Source: JAFLCA01 sp041907145
Lineage (GTDB): Bacteria; Bdellovibrionota_C; UBA2361; JAFLCA01
NCBI GenBank assembly: GCA_041907145.1
Contig: JAYRHW010000226.1
Coordinates: forward strand, 1-20,536
DNA length: 20,536 bases
Direction of reading: 5' to 3'
Below the pieces are notes generated by a model. That model made no database searches. It saw only the letters and a list, made by a program, of their open reading frames with translations, and was not told the DNA's origin. A program made the translations under genes and the position numbers. This document shows, piece after piece, positions 1 to 6,947 of the stretch; within the stretch, counting starts at the first letter, position 1, and every line of letters begins with the position of its first letter.

Positions 1-926
1 ATAAGGTAGCTGTAGTATTTTCCTTCGAGCCCAGTCTGAGCACCCAGACTACTCAAGGCTTGCAAACCGCAATAGGCGAATTGTTCGGTCCGGACTGGAG
101 AATGGCAGTAGTTTTCCTGCGCGAAGGGGGTATAACTCCCAGAGTACGCGAACAGCGTACGAGCCTCGAAGTCAACTGTCCCTCCGTCCGATTCCTTACG
201 CTTATTATTCCACCTACGAGCGATATCCTTCTGGAATCGGCATCAGCCAGCAATTTGTATGCCTCCGTGCGGGTGACAGGCTTACCTCCGGGAACCCCCT
301 TCTTCTCGTCGACAGCAGAGGCTTTATCGATGGACGGCCTTGTGCGCGAGGATCTAGCAGTGGTACGGAATAAAAAGGATGCGCAATCAATTTTGGTTAA
401 ATTCTACGCGCAGATTTTACATAGAGTAAATGTACTTGCGACAGCCGGTGCCGAAGATCGCGAGACGCTTCTCCAGGTACTCCAATCACCAGAGTCATAC
501 ACTCCGGAGCTTCACCTATTCGCCCGCGAGGCCCTGGCCGCCGCCACCGATAAGCCTGGGTACACGGCCGTGATCCATTCGGCCGTCCACGAACTCCTCC
601 TCCTTCTGCAGAGGTCAAGCCAACAGCACATGGTGATACAATCTCTCGTCGCTCCTCTGTCTGACTGGGCCACTGTTAAAATGCCGCACCAGGATATCCG
701 CCGCCCGACGGCGGCTGACTTTCCCGCTCATTTTCTTACCCAATTGCTCTCGCAGTGCCGCCATTGGGTTTCCACGAATAACAGACCTCTGGGGGCCCAA
801 GCTACTGTTACCATAATCAACCAACTCCTAGGATCGAGTGAATTCGAGGGCCGACCACTCCCGGGTGTAGATAGCAATTCAAAATTAATCATACCGGTTT
901 CAAGATATTCGGATAAGTTTCAATAG
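1..926 (+). CDS. Unknown protein, C-terminal part (5' end outside window)
   Basis: The reading frame is open from the first complete codon at position 3 to a TAG at 924-926, so about 307 C-terminal residues are visible and the true start lies upstream. A TTG at 60 could initiate but has no properly spaced Shine-Dalgarno sequence, and the frame upstream of it reads as ordinary protein, so I treat it as internal. The visible part begins with a mixed beta/alpha segment (KVAVVFSFEP, RFLTLIIPPT) and continues with a long, mostly helical region (for example ILVKFYAQILHRVNVLATAG and AVHELLLLLQ). There is no transmembrane segment or catalytic motif I recognise. It sits only 12 bp upstream of the next gene in the same direction, so the two are probably co-transcribed and may act together. 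Codon use is mixed, with TTA, ATA and AAT present, unlike the G/C-ending bias of the genes at 3084-7901. Function unknown. Confidence 0.75.
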   Translation, partial: KVAVVFSFEPSLSTQTTQGLQTAIGELFGPDWRMAVVFLREGGITPRVREQRTSLEVNCPSVRFLTLIIPPTSDILLESASASNLYASVRVTGLPPGTPFFSSTAEALSMDGLVREDLAVVRNKKDAQSILVKFYAQILHRVNVLATAGAEDRETLLQVLQSPESYTPELHLFAREALAAATDKPGYTAVIHSAVHELLLLLQRSSQQHMVIQSLVAPLSDWATVKMPHQDIRRPTAADFPAHFLTQLLSQCRHWVSTNNRPLGAQATVTIINQLLGSSEFEGRPLPGVDSNSKLIIPVSRYSDKFQ

Positions 927-938
927 TCAGGTATCGGC

Positions 939-2852
939 ATGTCAACCACACCGCAAAGCGCAAAGCAGTATTTGGGAACTCCGGAGACCAGGCCAACGAC
1001 AGGTGCACAGGCGAATCATGACCCCGCTCATGAATTCGCCGCAGCCTACGAGACGGTGACACGCTTACTCGAAGGCATGCAGCATCCTCGGCTCATCGGC
1101 GGAGTAGCCGCCATGATTCTCACCTATAGTTTTCCAGACCAGCAGTGGTTGTATCGACCCGGAGATAGGCTTGGAATCTCGGAATTGCTGAGGCGAACGG
1201 GATCCAGAGTCGAAGGATTCAATGCCGATGAGGATTTACAAGGTGCCTTCCGCGAACAGCTGCTCGAGCTCAAGAACTTAGGCGCTCTAAAGATGAGCGA
1301 AGGGTGCTGGATTATTCCAGATGACCACTCGAACATTCGCTCGCCCCAGCTTAGAGAAGCAGTGCGAGTGGTGATTAATCTTCTCTCCAGGCAGCAGGCC
1401 GAACATCTCGCCGCCGCTGCGCTGGTTCGCAGACCGGCCGTAGATGTTCCTGAACCGGAGGTACCGGAGCGCGCGCAGATTACCCTTCTTGGGGCAAGCG
1501 ACCTGCCCTTTCCGTCTGCGGTATTGAATTCCTACGATCATCGAGCTCTACGCCGCTTGTCGCCAGTTCGGGAGCGAATATTGTACTTCGACGCAAATCG
1601 AGCACTGGCAGATCTGACCCCGGAAACGCTCTCGCAGTACCCCCTGCCGGATAATACGCGGGTTAACAGTGCGTCAGTACTTGCGTCGCCGATTAGACGT
1701 TACCTGCTTGACAGCATCATCAGTCAACTTGCCGCACAAAGACCCGACCTGCGAATCGAGGTCTTCGAGGGAAGTTCCGGCAGTGAACGGGAGATTTCAA
1801 AATTCAAGGTGAAGGTGCAGGGCGATGGCAAGGCCTTCGTTCTTGCCAGCCGCAACACCCAAGAACAGATCACCGTGTGTCAGCGCTTAGTCTCGGCCGC
1901 GGGATCCGATGGCGCGTGCTCATACGACTTCACTTTTGGGGCTCCTGGAGATACCACCCACCAGCTGCGGGAGAGAAGTTCAGTGCCAGCTTCAGTGGTA
2001 GGCGCCTTGCTCAAAATCTCTCCCGATAGGCCGCAGCTTGTCACCTGCATGCTCATCGACGACTTCAATTATATGATGGAAGAACGTTCAGCTACCGCGG
2101 GCCTCGGTCGGACCTTTGCTCGCGATTTACGCGACAATCAAAACCTGGTCATCGTGGTGAATGCCACTGGATCCTCGATATTGCAAACAGCGGCCAGGAT
2201 CCTTTCACGGGACCCGCAGTTCTGCGAACACCATCCGATGGCTGCCCCAGCAACGTCTCTCGTTAGTCATCTGCGCGACGATCTCGACAAAATTGCCGCT
2301 CGAGATCGAAGAGGCGCTGAATCTTCCTTGGCCAAAATCTATGAGCACCTCGACCGCTCAATTGCGAACTTCGAAGGGCTCGCTCGCGGACGCGAGATGG
2401 AAATTGCATCCGAGAAGGCAGCCCGCAGACCGAGCGACGCTGTGATGAGCATCGGTGTCATGCTCCAGGAGCGTAGCCGGTTTATCCAGCGCTTTCGTCG
2501 CGGCGTCGTTCAGTTCATCAACGACTTGCAAGATGAACCGCAAACCCAGGTGTTCGCACTGCTTGAACATGTCCTGGGCATGAGAGATCCCTTTCCTGCG
2601 CCGAAGGATCTGGCTGAACTTCGTAGTTCTCCGCTCGGGGCACTCGCCTCGCCGCGGCTGCGCCTCAGTCGTTTGGGTTCAGAGCTTTTCCAAATGGGCC
2701 AAGATCGCTCCTCGGGTCTGACCATCAGCACGGTGGCTGAAGCCTGGAACAATGTCGTAAAAACCGAGCTGCGAAAGACAGCCGGCCCGCAGGGATCGCC
2801 GCTAGCACCGCTACTGCTGGTTGACTCTCGCAGGCTTGGACTAAAGCCCTGA
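939..2852 (+). CDS. Unknown 637-aa protein with winged-helix-like N-terminal module
   Basis: ATG at 939 follows the previous stop by 12 bp, with a weak AGG as ribosome-binding signal, suggesting operonic coupling. I do not recognise the family. Residues about 30-160 look helical with a winged-helix-like core: DRLGISELLRR (76-86), LLELKNLGALK (108-118), then a short strand GCWIIPDD (122-129) and a further helix. A linker near 165-180 is followed by a mixed alpha/beta region of about 200-430. This includes ALRRLSPVRE (203-212), a hydrophobic strand ending in acidic residues, TCMLIDDFNYM (369-379), and a second strand NLVIVVNATGSS (402-413). The last 200 residues are mainly helical and basic. 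The LIDDF segment could suggest a Rossmann-like or vWA-like fold, but a DxSxS MIDAS motif is absent, so I do not assign one. Several motifs recur in the same order in the protein at 8025-10061. No signal peptide or membrane span is seen, so it is probably cytosolic. Confidence 0.8.
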   Translation: MSTTPQSAKQYLGTPETRPTTGAQANHDPAHEFAAAYETVTRLLEGMQHPRLIGGVAAMILTYSFPDQQWLYRPGDRLGISELLRRTGSRVEGFNADEDLQGAFREQLLELKNLGALKMSEGCWIIPDDHSNIRSPQLREAVRVVINLLSRQQAEHLAAAALVRRPAVDVPEPEVPERAQITLLGASDLPFPSAVLNSYDHRALRRLSPVRERILYFDANRALADLTPETLSQYPLPDNTRVNSASVLASPIRRYLLDSIISQLAAQRPDLRIEVFEGSSGSEREISKFKVKVQGDGKAFVLASRNTQEQITVCQRLVSAAGSDGACSYDFTFGAPGDTTHQLRERSSVPASVVGALLKISPDRPQLVTCMLIDDFNYMMEERSATAGLGRTFARDLRDNQNLVIVVNATGSSILQTAARILSRDPQFCEHHPMAAPATSLVSHLRDDLDKIAARDRRGAESSLAKIYEHLDRSIANFEGLARGREMEIASEKAARRPSDAVMSIGVMLQERSRFIQRFRRGVVQFINDLQDEPQTQVFALLEHVLGMRDPFPAPKDLAELRSSPLGALASPRLRLSRLGSELFQMGQDRSSGLTISTVAEAWNNVVKTELRKTAGPQGSPLAPLLLVDSRRLGLKP

Positions 2853-2883
2853 TGTCACAACACTAAATACCGGTGTCCGACGT

Positions 2884-2911
2884 TTCTTAGTGCAATCCGC
2901 GAGTGTATAAT
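2884..2911 (+). promoter_or_regulatory. Probable sigma-70-type promoter for the 3084 gene
   Basis: A perfect TATAAT lies at 2906-2911. The best -35 candidate with acceptable spacing is TTCTTA at 2884-2889 (16-bp spacer), which is a weak match. Transcription would start near 2918 and give a leader of about 165 nt before the ATG at 3084. The site lies in the 231-bp gap after the 637-aa gene, where no terminator is evident. Confidence 0.5.
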
Positions 2912-2950
2912 TTAGCGTTATTGCTCGTTTTCATCCCAAAATCTGGTTTG

Positions 2951-3046
2951 AGTAGAAAAATCTACTAATTGCCGTACCTAGTGAACCGCCCAGCAGGAGG
3001 TTCATCAGGCGACGGCATTGGTGCCGTCAAGGTTCTCGCGAGACCT
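2951..3046 (+). promoter_or_regulatory. Structured 5' leader with four successive hairpins
   Basis: Four inverted repeats lie between the putative promoter and the start codon. AGTAGA/TCTACT (2951-2966) has an AAAA loop. TGAACC/GGTTCA (2982-3004) partly overlaps an unused AGGAGG at 2995-3000. GACGGCA/TGCCGTC (3011-3028) has a TTGG loop. A TCTCGCGAGA palindrome (3034-3043) is flanked by AGG and CCT. None is followed by a T run, so they look like mRNA-leader structure rather than terminators. No known riboswitch class was recognised. Confidence 0.4.
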
Positions 3047-3083
3047 CATTCAAACTCGCACACGTTTTGAAAGGAGAAGTCCC

Positions 3084-4691
3084 ATGGGACGATCCCAACT
3101 CGAAGCGCAATCCGAACTTGGTGTGCGGTCCTCATTGGCCGCTATCAAGGTCGGCCTTCCTACGACTCCTGACCGGGAGGCGTTCGAATTCGCCGTCGTC
3201 GAGAAGCAGGATCTGGGTCTTGACCCCGCCGTCAAGGACCCGCACTACCACTTCGTGGCGCCGCTGCCGCGTGGAGGTCCGCTCGCCGATCCCATCTTCG
3301 AAACCCCGGAGTCACTGATCCGCTGGGCCGTGAAGATGCTTTCGAGCGAAGCCGCCAGAATCTACGCCCCGCATCTGTATTGCGAGGGCCTGAGACTCCT
3401 GCGCGGCAACGTCGGTAAGGGGGATGCCTATCGCGAGATGATGGAACTCATCACTCAGAAACACCCCCCCGGCAAGTTCGGTCCTGTCGTTCCGGTATCG
3501 GAGCGCAGGACCCTCAAGGATCGGCAGCCGCTCAAACTCGGCGCAGTGCTCCTGCGTCCGCATGGCGCGGTTGGCTGGACCTTCGACTCACACCGCATGT
3601 CCATTCGCATGGGTCTGGAGTTCGCAGCCCTGGTGCTGCGTGACATTCTGACCATGGAAACGGACGATCGGTACTACCTCGAATGGTTGGTGGTCCTCGG
3701 GCCCAAGGCCTGGCTGAACGACGAACTCGATCCGGGTTTGCCCAAAACGGTTCTGCCCATCGAAGTCTCAGCCAAGTTGGCCGCGCTTGAGGCCCCCAAA
3801 CAGGCGACTCCCGCGCGACCGTCCCCGACAAGCCCGACCTCGACATCCAAGCCTAGCAACGGTGCGAGCACCTCTCCCACAGACGGCCAGATGGCCTTTC
3901 TCGTTGGACAGTTGCTCGAGCAGTTCAAGCGGAGCAACTCCGCCAACACCCCGTGGGCTGAAATCCTTCCGCTGGTGCGCCCCGCCCTTGAAATGCTCGA
4001 CAGCAAGTTCAAGGCCGCAGGCGTGACTCCGGATGGATCCCTGGTCAGCGAACAACAGGCCGCAGCGATGCTCAAGGCTATTCGACAGCGCGCTGAGGCC
4101 GAAATCTTTGCTCCTCGTGAGCAGAGCCTCGCTGCCGCCGCCGCTGATTTCGAAAGCCGCAAGACCGGGTTCCTTGTCCAGTTGAATTCCGACCGAGCCG
4201 CGCTCGATCGGGATCGCAGCGCCCTCGCCGAACAACTCAAAGCTGCCCAGGCCAAGCGCCAAGCAGTGGAAGAGTTCGAGTCGACGACCACAACTGAACT
4301 GGTTGCCCGGGAGACTGCACTTCAGGCTCGTGAAGTTGCAGTGTCTACCCGAGAAGCGGAGGTTCAGGCCAACCTTCACTACATCGATCTTGGAAGAGCA
4401 GCAGCAACTGCCCTGGCCGGGATGTCCGTTCCAGCCGCAACGACGAGCCCAGCTCCAGCAGCAGCCCCCAAAGCCGCTGCTCCTGCTGTTCCCCCTTCCG
4501 CCGCTCCATCTTCTCCTACTTCCACCTCCGTTCCTGCTTCGAGCGTTGCTCCGCTGCCGGTGAAACCATCAAACGGTTCGCCGCCGGTTCCAACAACGCC
4601 CGCTGCTCCCGCGCCTCCTGTCAGCCGTCAGGCCCGACTGGGAGGTTGGCGAGCTCAATTGGTCACCGGACCGAAGAGCGGAACGGGCTAA
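3084..4691 (+). CDS. Unknown 535-aa protein: N-terminal domain, linker, coiled coil, Pro/Ala-rich tail
   Basis: Start chosen at ATG 3084 because AAGGAG (3071-3076) sits 7 nt upstream; the frame is open to a TTG at 3018 but that has no suitable ribosome-binding site. Residues 1-230 form a probable globular domain with charged helices and several strands (FEFAVVEKQDL, HYHFVAPLP, YYLEWLVVLG). Residues 240-268 are a Pro/Ser/Thr linker, 269-340 are helical, and 340-430 are a highly charged Ala/Glu/Arg stretch typical of a coiled coil (RAALDRDRSALAEQLKAA, LVARETALQAREVAV). Residues 448-513 are a second Pro/Ala/Ser-rich linker, and the protein ends in a short basic tail, RQARLGGWRAQL (515-526). The segments SPTSTS and KPSNG occur in both linkers with different codons. 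The architecture suggests a scaffold or oligomerising partner rather than an enzyme. It is the first of three similarly built transcription units, next to an Hsp90-like ATPase. Codons look G/C-ending and biased. Family unknown. Confidence 0.85.
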   Translation: MGRSQLEAQSELGVRSSLAAIKVGLPTTPDREAFEFAVVEKQDLGLDPAVKDPHYHFVAPLPRGGPLADPIFETPESLIRWAVKMLSSEAARIYAPHLYCEGLRLLRGNVGKGDAYREMMELITQKHPPGKFGPVVPVSERRTLKDRQPLKLGAVLLRPHGAVGWTFDSHRMSIRMGLEFAALVLRDILTMETDDRYYLEWLVVLGPKAWLNDELDPGLPKTVLPIEVSAKLAALEAPKQATPARPSPTSPTSTSKPSNGASTSPTDGQMAFLVGQLLEQFKRSNSANTPWAEILPLVRPALEMLDSKFKAAGVTPDGSLVSEQQAAAMLKAIRQRAEAEIFAPREQSLAAAAADFESRKTGFLVQLNSDRAALDRDRSALAEQLKAAQAKRQAVEEFESTTTTELVARETALQAREVAVSTREAEVQANLHYIDLGRAAATALAGMSVPAATTSPAPAAAPKAAAPAVPPSAAPSSPTSTSVPASSVAPLPVKPSNGSPPVPTTPAAPAPPVSRQARLGGWRAQLVTGPKSGTG

Positions 4692-4726
4692 CTGAAAGAG
4701 AGGTTTTTTCATCTTCCATCGAGAAT

Positions 4727-4750
4727 CGGCAAGGAGCATGGCTCTTGCCG
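4727..4750 (+). promoter_or_regulatory. Hairpin just downstream of the 3084-4691 gene
   Basis: CGGCAA (4727-4732) pairs with TTGCCG (4745-4750), and after one bulged G, GAGC (4734-4737) pairs with GCTC (4741-4744) around an ATG loop. This gives ten pairs. It is followed by GTTGTAGTTT rather than a clean T run, so terminator activity is uncertain; it may protect the 3' end of the mRNA. Confidence 0.35.
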
Positions 4751-4774
4751 GTTGTAGTTTACTCTGCGCCATGC

Positions 4775-4840
4775 CTTGGCACGATGGAGGATCTCTTGCA
4801 GAGCACAACTCTGTAGGCACCACCGTCGCCAAGCTTTTTT
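4775..4840 (+). terminator. Putative Rho-independent terminator after the coiled-coil gene
   Basis: CTTGGC (4775-4780) pairs with GCCAAG (4828-4833), and the stem continues inward as ACGaTGG (4781-4787) against CCAcCGT (4820-4826) with one bulge and one mismatch. A nested CAGAG/CTCTG hairpin (4799-4813) sits in the loop. The stem is followed by CTTTTTT (4834-4840). The loop is large for a classical terminator, but stem plus T run 84 bp after the stop codon fits transcript termination. Confidence 0.45.
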
Positions 4841-4904
4841 GTCCTCACTGCACTTTTACATCACGAATACGAGTAGAGCATCAATCAATCACCCTGCCGT
4901 TAGG

Positions 4905-5002
4905 GCCAGCCGCACTGTTGTAGCTGGCGCTCACGGTATGGTGGTCATACCTTCCCGGTTTTTAATCGGGTTTTTTCCATCACAGTTCCCCTCGAGGGGA
5001 AC
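4905..5002 (+). promoter_or_regulatory. Leader of the GHKL ATPase gene: hairpins, terminator-like element and palindrome
   Basis: The 341-bp gap 4692-5032 holds no gene. Its 3' part contains GCCAGC/GCTGGC (4905-4928), GGTATG/CATACC (4935-4951), a terminator-like stem at 4954-4970 followed by TTTTTT, and a perfect 18-bp palindrome GTTCCCCTCGAGGGGAAC at 4985-5002. The palindrome ends 18 nt before the AAAGGAG Shine-Dalgarno sequence (5021-5027). It could be an operator for a dimeric repressor or an mRNA hairpin. No convincing sigma-70 promoter was found between the upstream terminator and this block. Confidence 0.4.
4954..4976 (+). terminator. Terminator or attenuator in the leader of the GHKL ATPase gene
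   Basis: CCCGGTT (4954-4960) pairs with AATCGGG (4964-4970), with one G-T wobble and a TTT loop, followed directly by six Ts (4971-4976). This is the cleanest intrinsic-terminator shape in the window. It lies 57 nt before the ATG at 5033. It either stops read-through from upstream, which would require a promoter downstream of it, or acts as a transcription attenuator. Confidence 0.6.
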
Positions 5003-5032
5003 AGCACTGTCAGCGCGCGCAAAGGAGCACCT

Positions 5033-6685
5033 ATGACAGCGTCGAACACAAAAGCCCCGCAAGGGGTGGCCTTGGGCTTCAACGAAGACCATACGCCTCT
5101 CGTCCTGATGATCCGCGGAAACAGCACGCCCATGGCGGCGCTGCGGGAAGCGGTCGTCAACTCGCTTCAGGGAGATCGCAGCCGCCGGAGAAAGACCGGC
5201 AGCGGGGCCACGAAAGTGGACATCTTCCCCGGACGTGCCGATCGCTACACGGTCATCCGTGACAACGGTCCCGGCATGACGGCCGACGAGATGGCCGAGT
5301 ACCTGACCAAGATCTTCTCGGGCAAGAAGGATCGGGTCAAGCAGGCCAATCAAGGGGCAGGCATCAAGACCGTCGGTCCGGCACACAACCCGGACGGCGT
5401 CGTGATCACCTCTTGGACGGATCGCAGCGCCGCGTACCAGGTCTTCCTCTACCTGGACGAGGACGGCGATGGCAAGGCGGTCTTCAAGTTCAAGCCAGGT
5501 CCGGATGGCAAGCCGGTTACGCGGGTCGCAATTCCGCGCAACGCGACGAGCCAGCACGGCACGCAGGTCGAACTGATGAACCTCGCCTTCGCGCCGTACG
5601 AGATCATGAAGTACCTCAACCGCCGCTTCGCGCACTTCAAGACGCCGGATGCCCCCGAGGGCGTCGACGTCCGAGTGCACCGTGCGGCGGGGCAGGCCGG
5701 TCCCACTGAGGACCGCGTGCTGGGGTACGAGGAGTGCCTGAAGCGCATCGCCCGTAAGACAGGCGGTACGGGTCGGGTGCAGATCGGTGGTTCCAAGCCC
5801 ATCGGTTTCGTCTGGGCCATCCGTGATTCGAGCGCTGAGCGGGCTGACACCATTACCCGCTTCTGCTCGGACTACTTCCAGCCTCCCTGCCTGGGACTTT
5901 CCTTCCAGGACGAGATGTACGAATTCACGCCAGCCGGCCGCGCCGTCACGGTGCTGACCGGCTTCGGAATTCGGGCCGGTGGCCGCGATGTCGTTCTCGT
6001 CATTGACGTGGACGGCTCGGAGGTCACCCCCAACATCTCCCGCACCAGTCTCGGTGACAACGTCGACCGCGACGAACTCAAGGAGCGAGTGCGCGAGAAC
6101 CTCCCCCAGGAGGTCCTCGAGTACATGGATGCCTTCGAGGAAGCCCACTTCGCGGAGCACGTCGATTCGGTTGCCGAGCATCTGACGCGCATGTACGCCA
6201 CGGCCATCTACCTGCAGCCTCCCTCTGGCGACGTGATCTCCCCGGTCGATCCGGAGAGTCGCGGTGGCAAGGGTGGCGAGGGGGACTCCGACCGTGAGAC
6301 GTCCAAGAAGCGTCGCCGTCGCCGCAACCGTTCGCGGGGCTACCCCAGGACGGCTTTCGTCGACAAGGAGCAACTCGGCTCCCTCCACGTGCACTACGAC
6401 GAGGTCAACCACGTGATTCAGATCAACGTGGATCACCCGCGCATGGCCGGATTGCTCGCCAAGATCGAGGAGGCGCCCAAGAGCCACTCTCGGTCCTGGC
6501 TGCGTTCGGAAGTGCTCGGTCACGTCGCGGCACAGGCCTCGGCGTCGTTCAACAACCTGGCCCACGACCGGGATGAGGAGCCGTCTGATGACGACCTCGC
6601 CTCGGCTCTGGGAGTCTGTGCCGGCGCCATCCTGTTCCTGAGCAACCCCACCAAGTACAAGTTGGGGAAGCCCAAGAAGGAGTAG
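5033..6685 (+). CDS. GHKL-superfamily ATPase, Hsp90-like
   Basis: ATG at 5033 has AAAGGAG 5 nt upstream. The 550-aa product shows the full Bergerat-fold ATP-binding set. The N box is EAVVN (39-43), the ATP-base site is DNGPGM (77-82), and the lid glycine motif with following Lys is QGAGIK (107-112). HGTQVEL (175-181) matches the GT motif of MutL/Hsp90/GyrB proteins. Residues about 325-345 read DVDGSEVTPNISRTSLG, resembling the Hsp90 middle-domain signature (D-L-P-L-N-[IV]-S-R) whose Arg contacts the ATP phosphate; here it would be R337. A basic low-complexity linker KKRRRRRNRSRG (425-436) leads to a C-terminal domain of about 110 residues. HtpG is about 620 residues, and the C terminus does not resemble its dimerisation domain, so this is not an ordinary HtpG. 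MORC- or MutL-like proteins are alternatives. It lies between two linker-rich proteins that may be partners. Strong preference for G/C-ending codons. Cytosolic. Confidence 0.9.
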   Translation: MTASNTKAPQGVALGFNEDHTPLVLMIRGNSTPMAALREAVVNSLQGDRSRRRKTGSGATKVDIFPGRADRYTVIRDNGPGMTADEMAEYLTKIFSGKKDRVKQANQGAGIKTVGPAHNPDGVVITSWTDRSAAYQVFLYLDEDGDGKAVFKFKPGPDGKPVTRVAIPRNATSQHGTQVELMNLAFAPYEIMKYLNRRFAHFKTPDAPEGVDVRVHRAAGQAGPTEDRVLGYEECLKRIARKTGGTGRVQIGGSKPIGFVWAIRDSSAERADTITRFCSDYFQPPCLGLSFQDEMYEFTPAGRAVTVLTGFGIRAGGRDVVLVIDVDGSEVTPNISRTSLGDNVDRDELKERVRENLPQEVLEYMDAFEEAHFAEHVDSVAEHLTRMYATAIYLQPPSGDVISPVDPESRGGKGGEGDSDRETSKKRRRRRNRSRGYPRTAFVDKEQLGSLHVHYDEVNHVIQINVDHPRMAGLLAKIEEAPKSHSRSWLRSEVLGHVAAQASASFNNLAHDRDEEPSDDDLASALGVCAGAILFLSNPTKYKLGKPKKE

Positions 6686-6748
6686 GAGAACGTCGATCGT
6701 GATGTAGCAAACAGTGCTGCCTCGGCTACCGCTGGGTCAGCGCTTTAC

Positions 6749-6896
6749 GAAGGTTGTGTAGGCCCTGTATGACCACCAACCTTCCCTTTGAGAGGCTTCA
6801 CTGAGGCTTCTGAAAGGGAAGATCCGCTCTTTCAAAAATTTAGACGAGTAGACGTATGACCTGCGATTGCCCGGTCCTAACCCGAGCGGGCAATCG
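6749..6896 (+). promoter_or_regulatory. Leader of the 6948 gene with three strong hairpins, two mutually exclusive
   Basis: The 262-bp gap after the ATPase gene contains three stems. GAAGGTTG/CAACCTTC spans 6749-6784. CTTCCCTTT/AAAGGGAAG spans 6781-6821, and its loop holds a GAGGCTTC direct repeat. CGATTGCCCG/CGGGCAATCG spans 6864-6896 and is a perfect 10-bp stem. The first two share the CTTC at 6781-6784, so they cannot form together fully. A weak promoter-like pair, TTCAAA (6831-6836) and TATGAC (6855-6860) with an 18-bp spacer, lies between the second and third stems. No T run follows any stem. Confidence 0.4.
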
Positions 6897-6947
6897 TAGC
6901 GTCGACTTCCAATTTTCAAAGGTTAACCCCCAAACGGAGGATGTTGT

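Noticed and set aside
369..413. vWA-domain reading of the LIDDF segment in the 637-aa protein (residue numbers)
   Set aside because: The MIDAS DxSxS motif is absent and the following residues do not fit, so no vWA assignment is made.
3018..3083. N-terminal extension of the 535-aa protein from TTG at 3018
   Set aside because: The nearest AGGAGG is 17 nt away and caught in a hairpin, whereas ATG 3084 has an ideal ribosome-binding site.
3674..4379. Two 200-codon minus-strand frames opposite the coiled-coil gene
   Set aside because: Both lie inside the plus-strand gene, have Ser/Arg/Leu- or Gly/Arg-rich composition and no ribosome-binding sites; they are shadows of its Ala/Glu-rich coding.
4931..6565. 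544-codon open frame on the minus strand opposite the GHKL ATPase gene
   Set aside because: It is the mirror of a gene with strong G/C third-position bias; its translation is low in structure and rich in Val/Arg/Gly, while the plus strand encodes clear ATPase motifs with a Shine-Dalgarno sequence.
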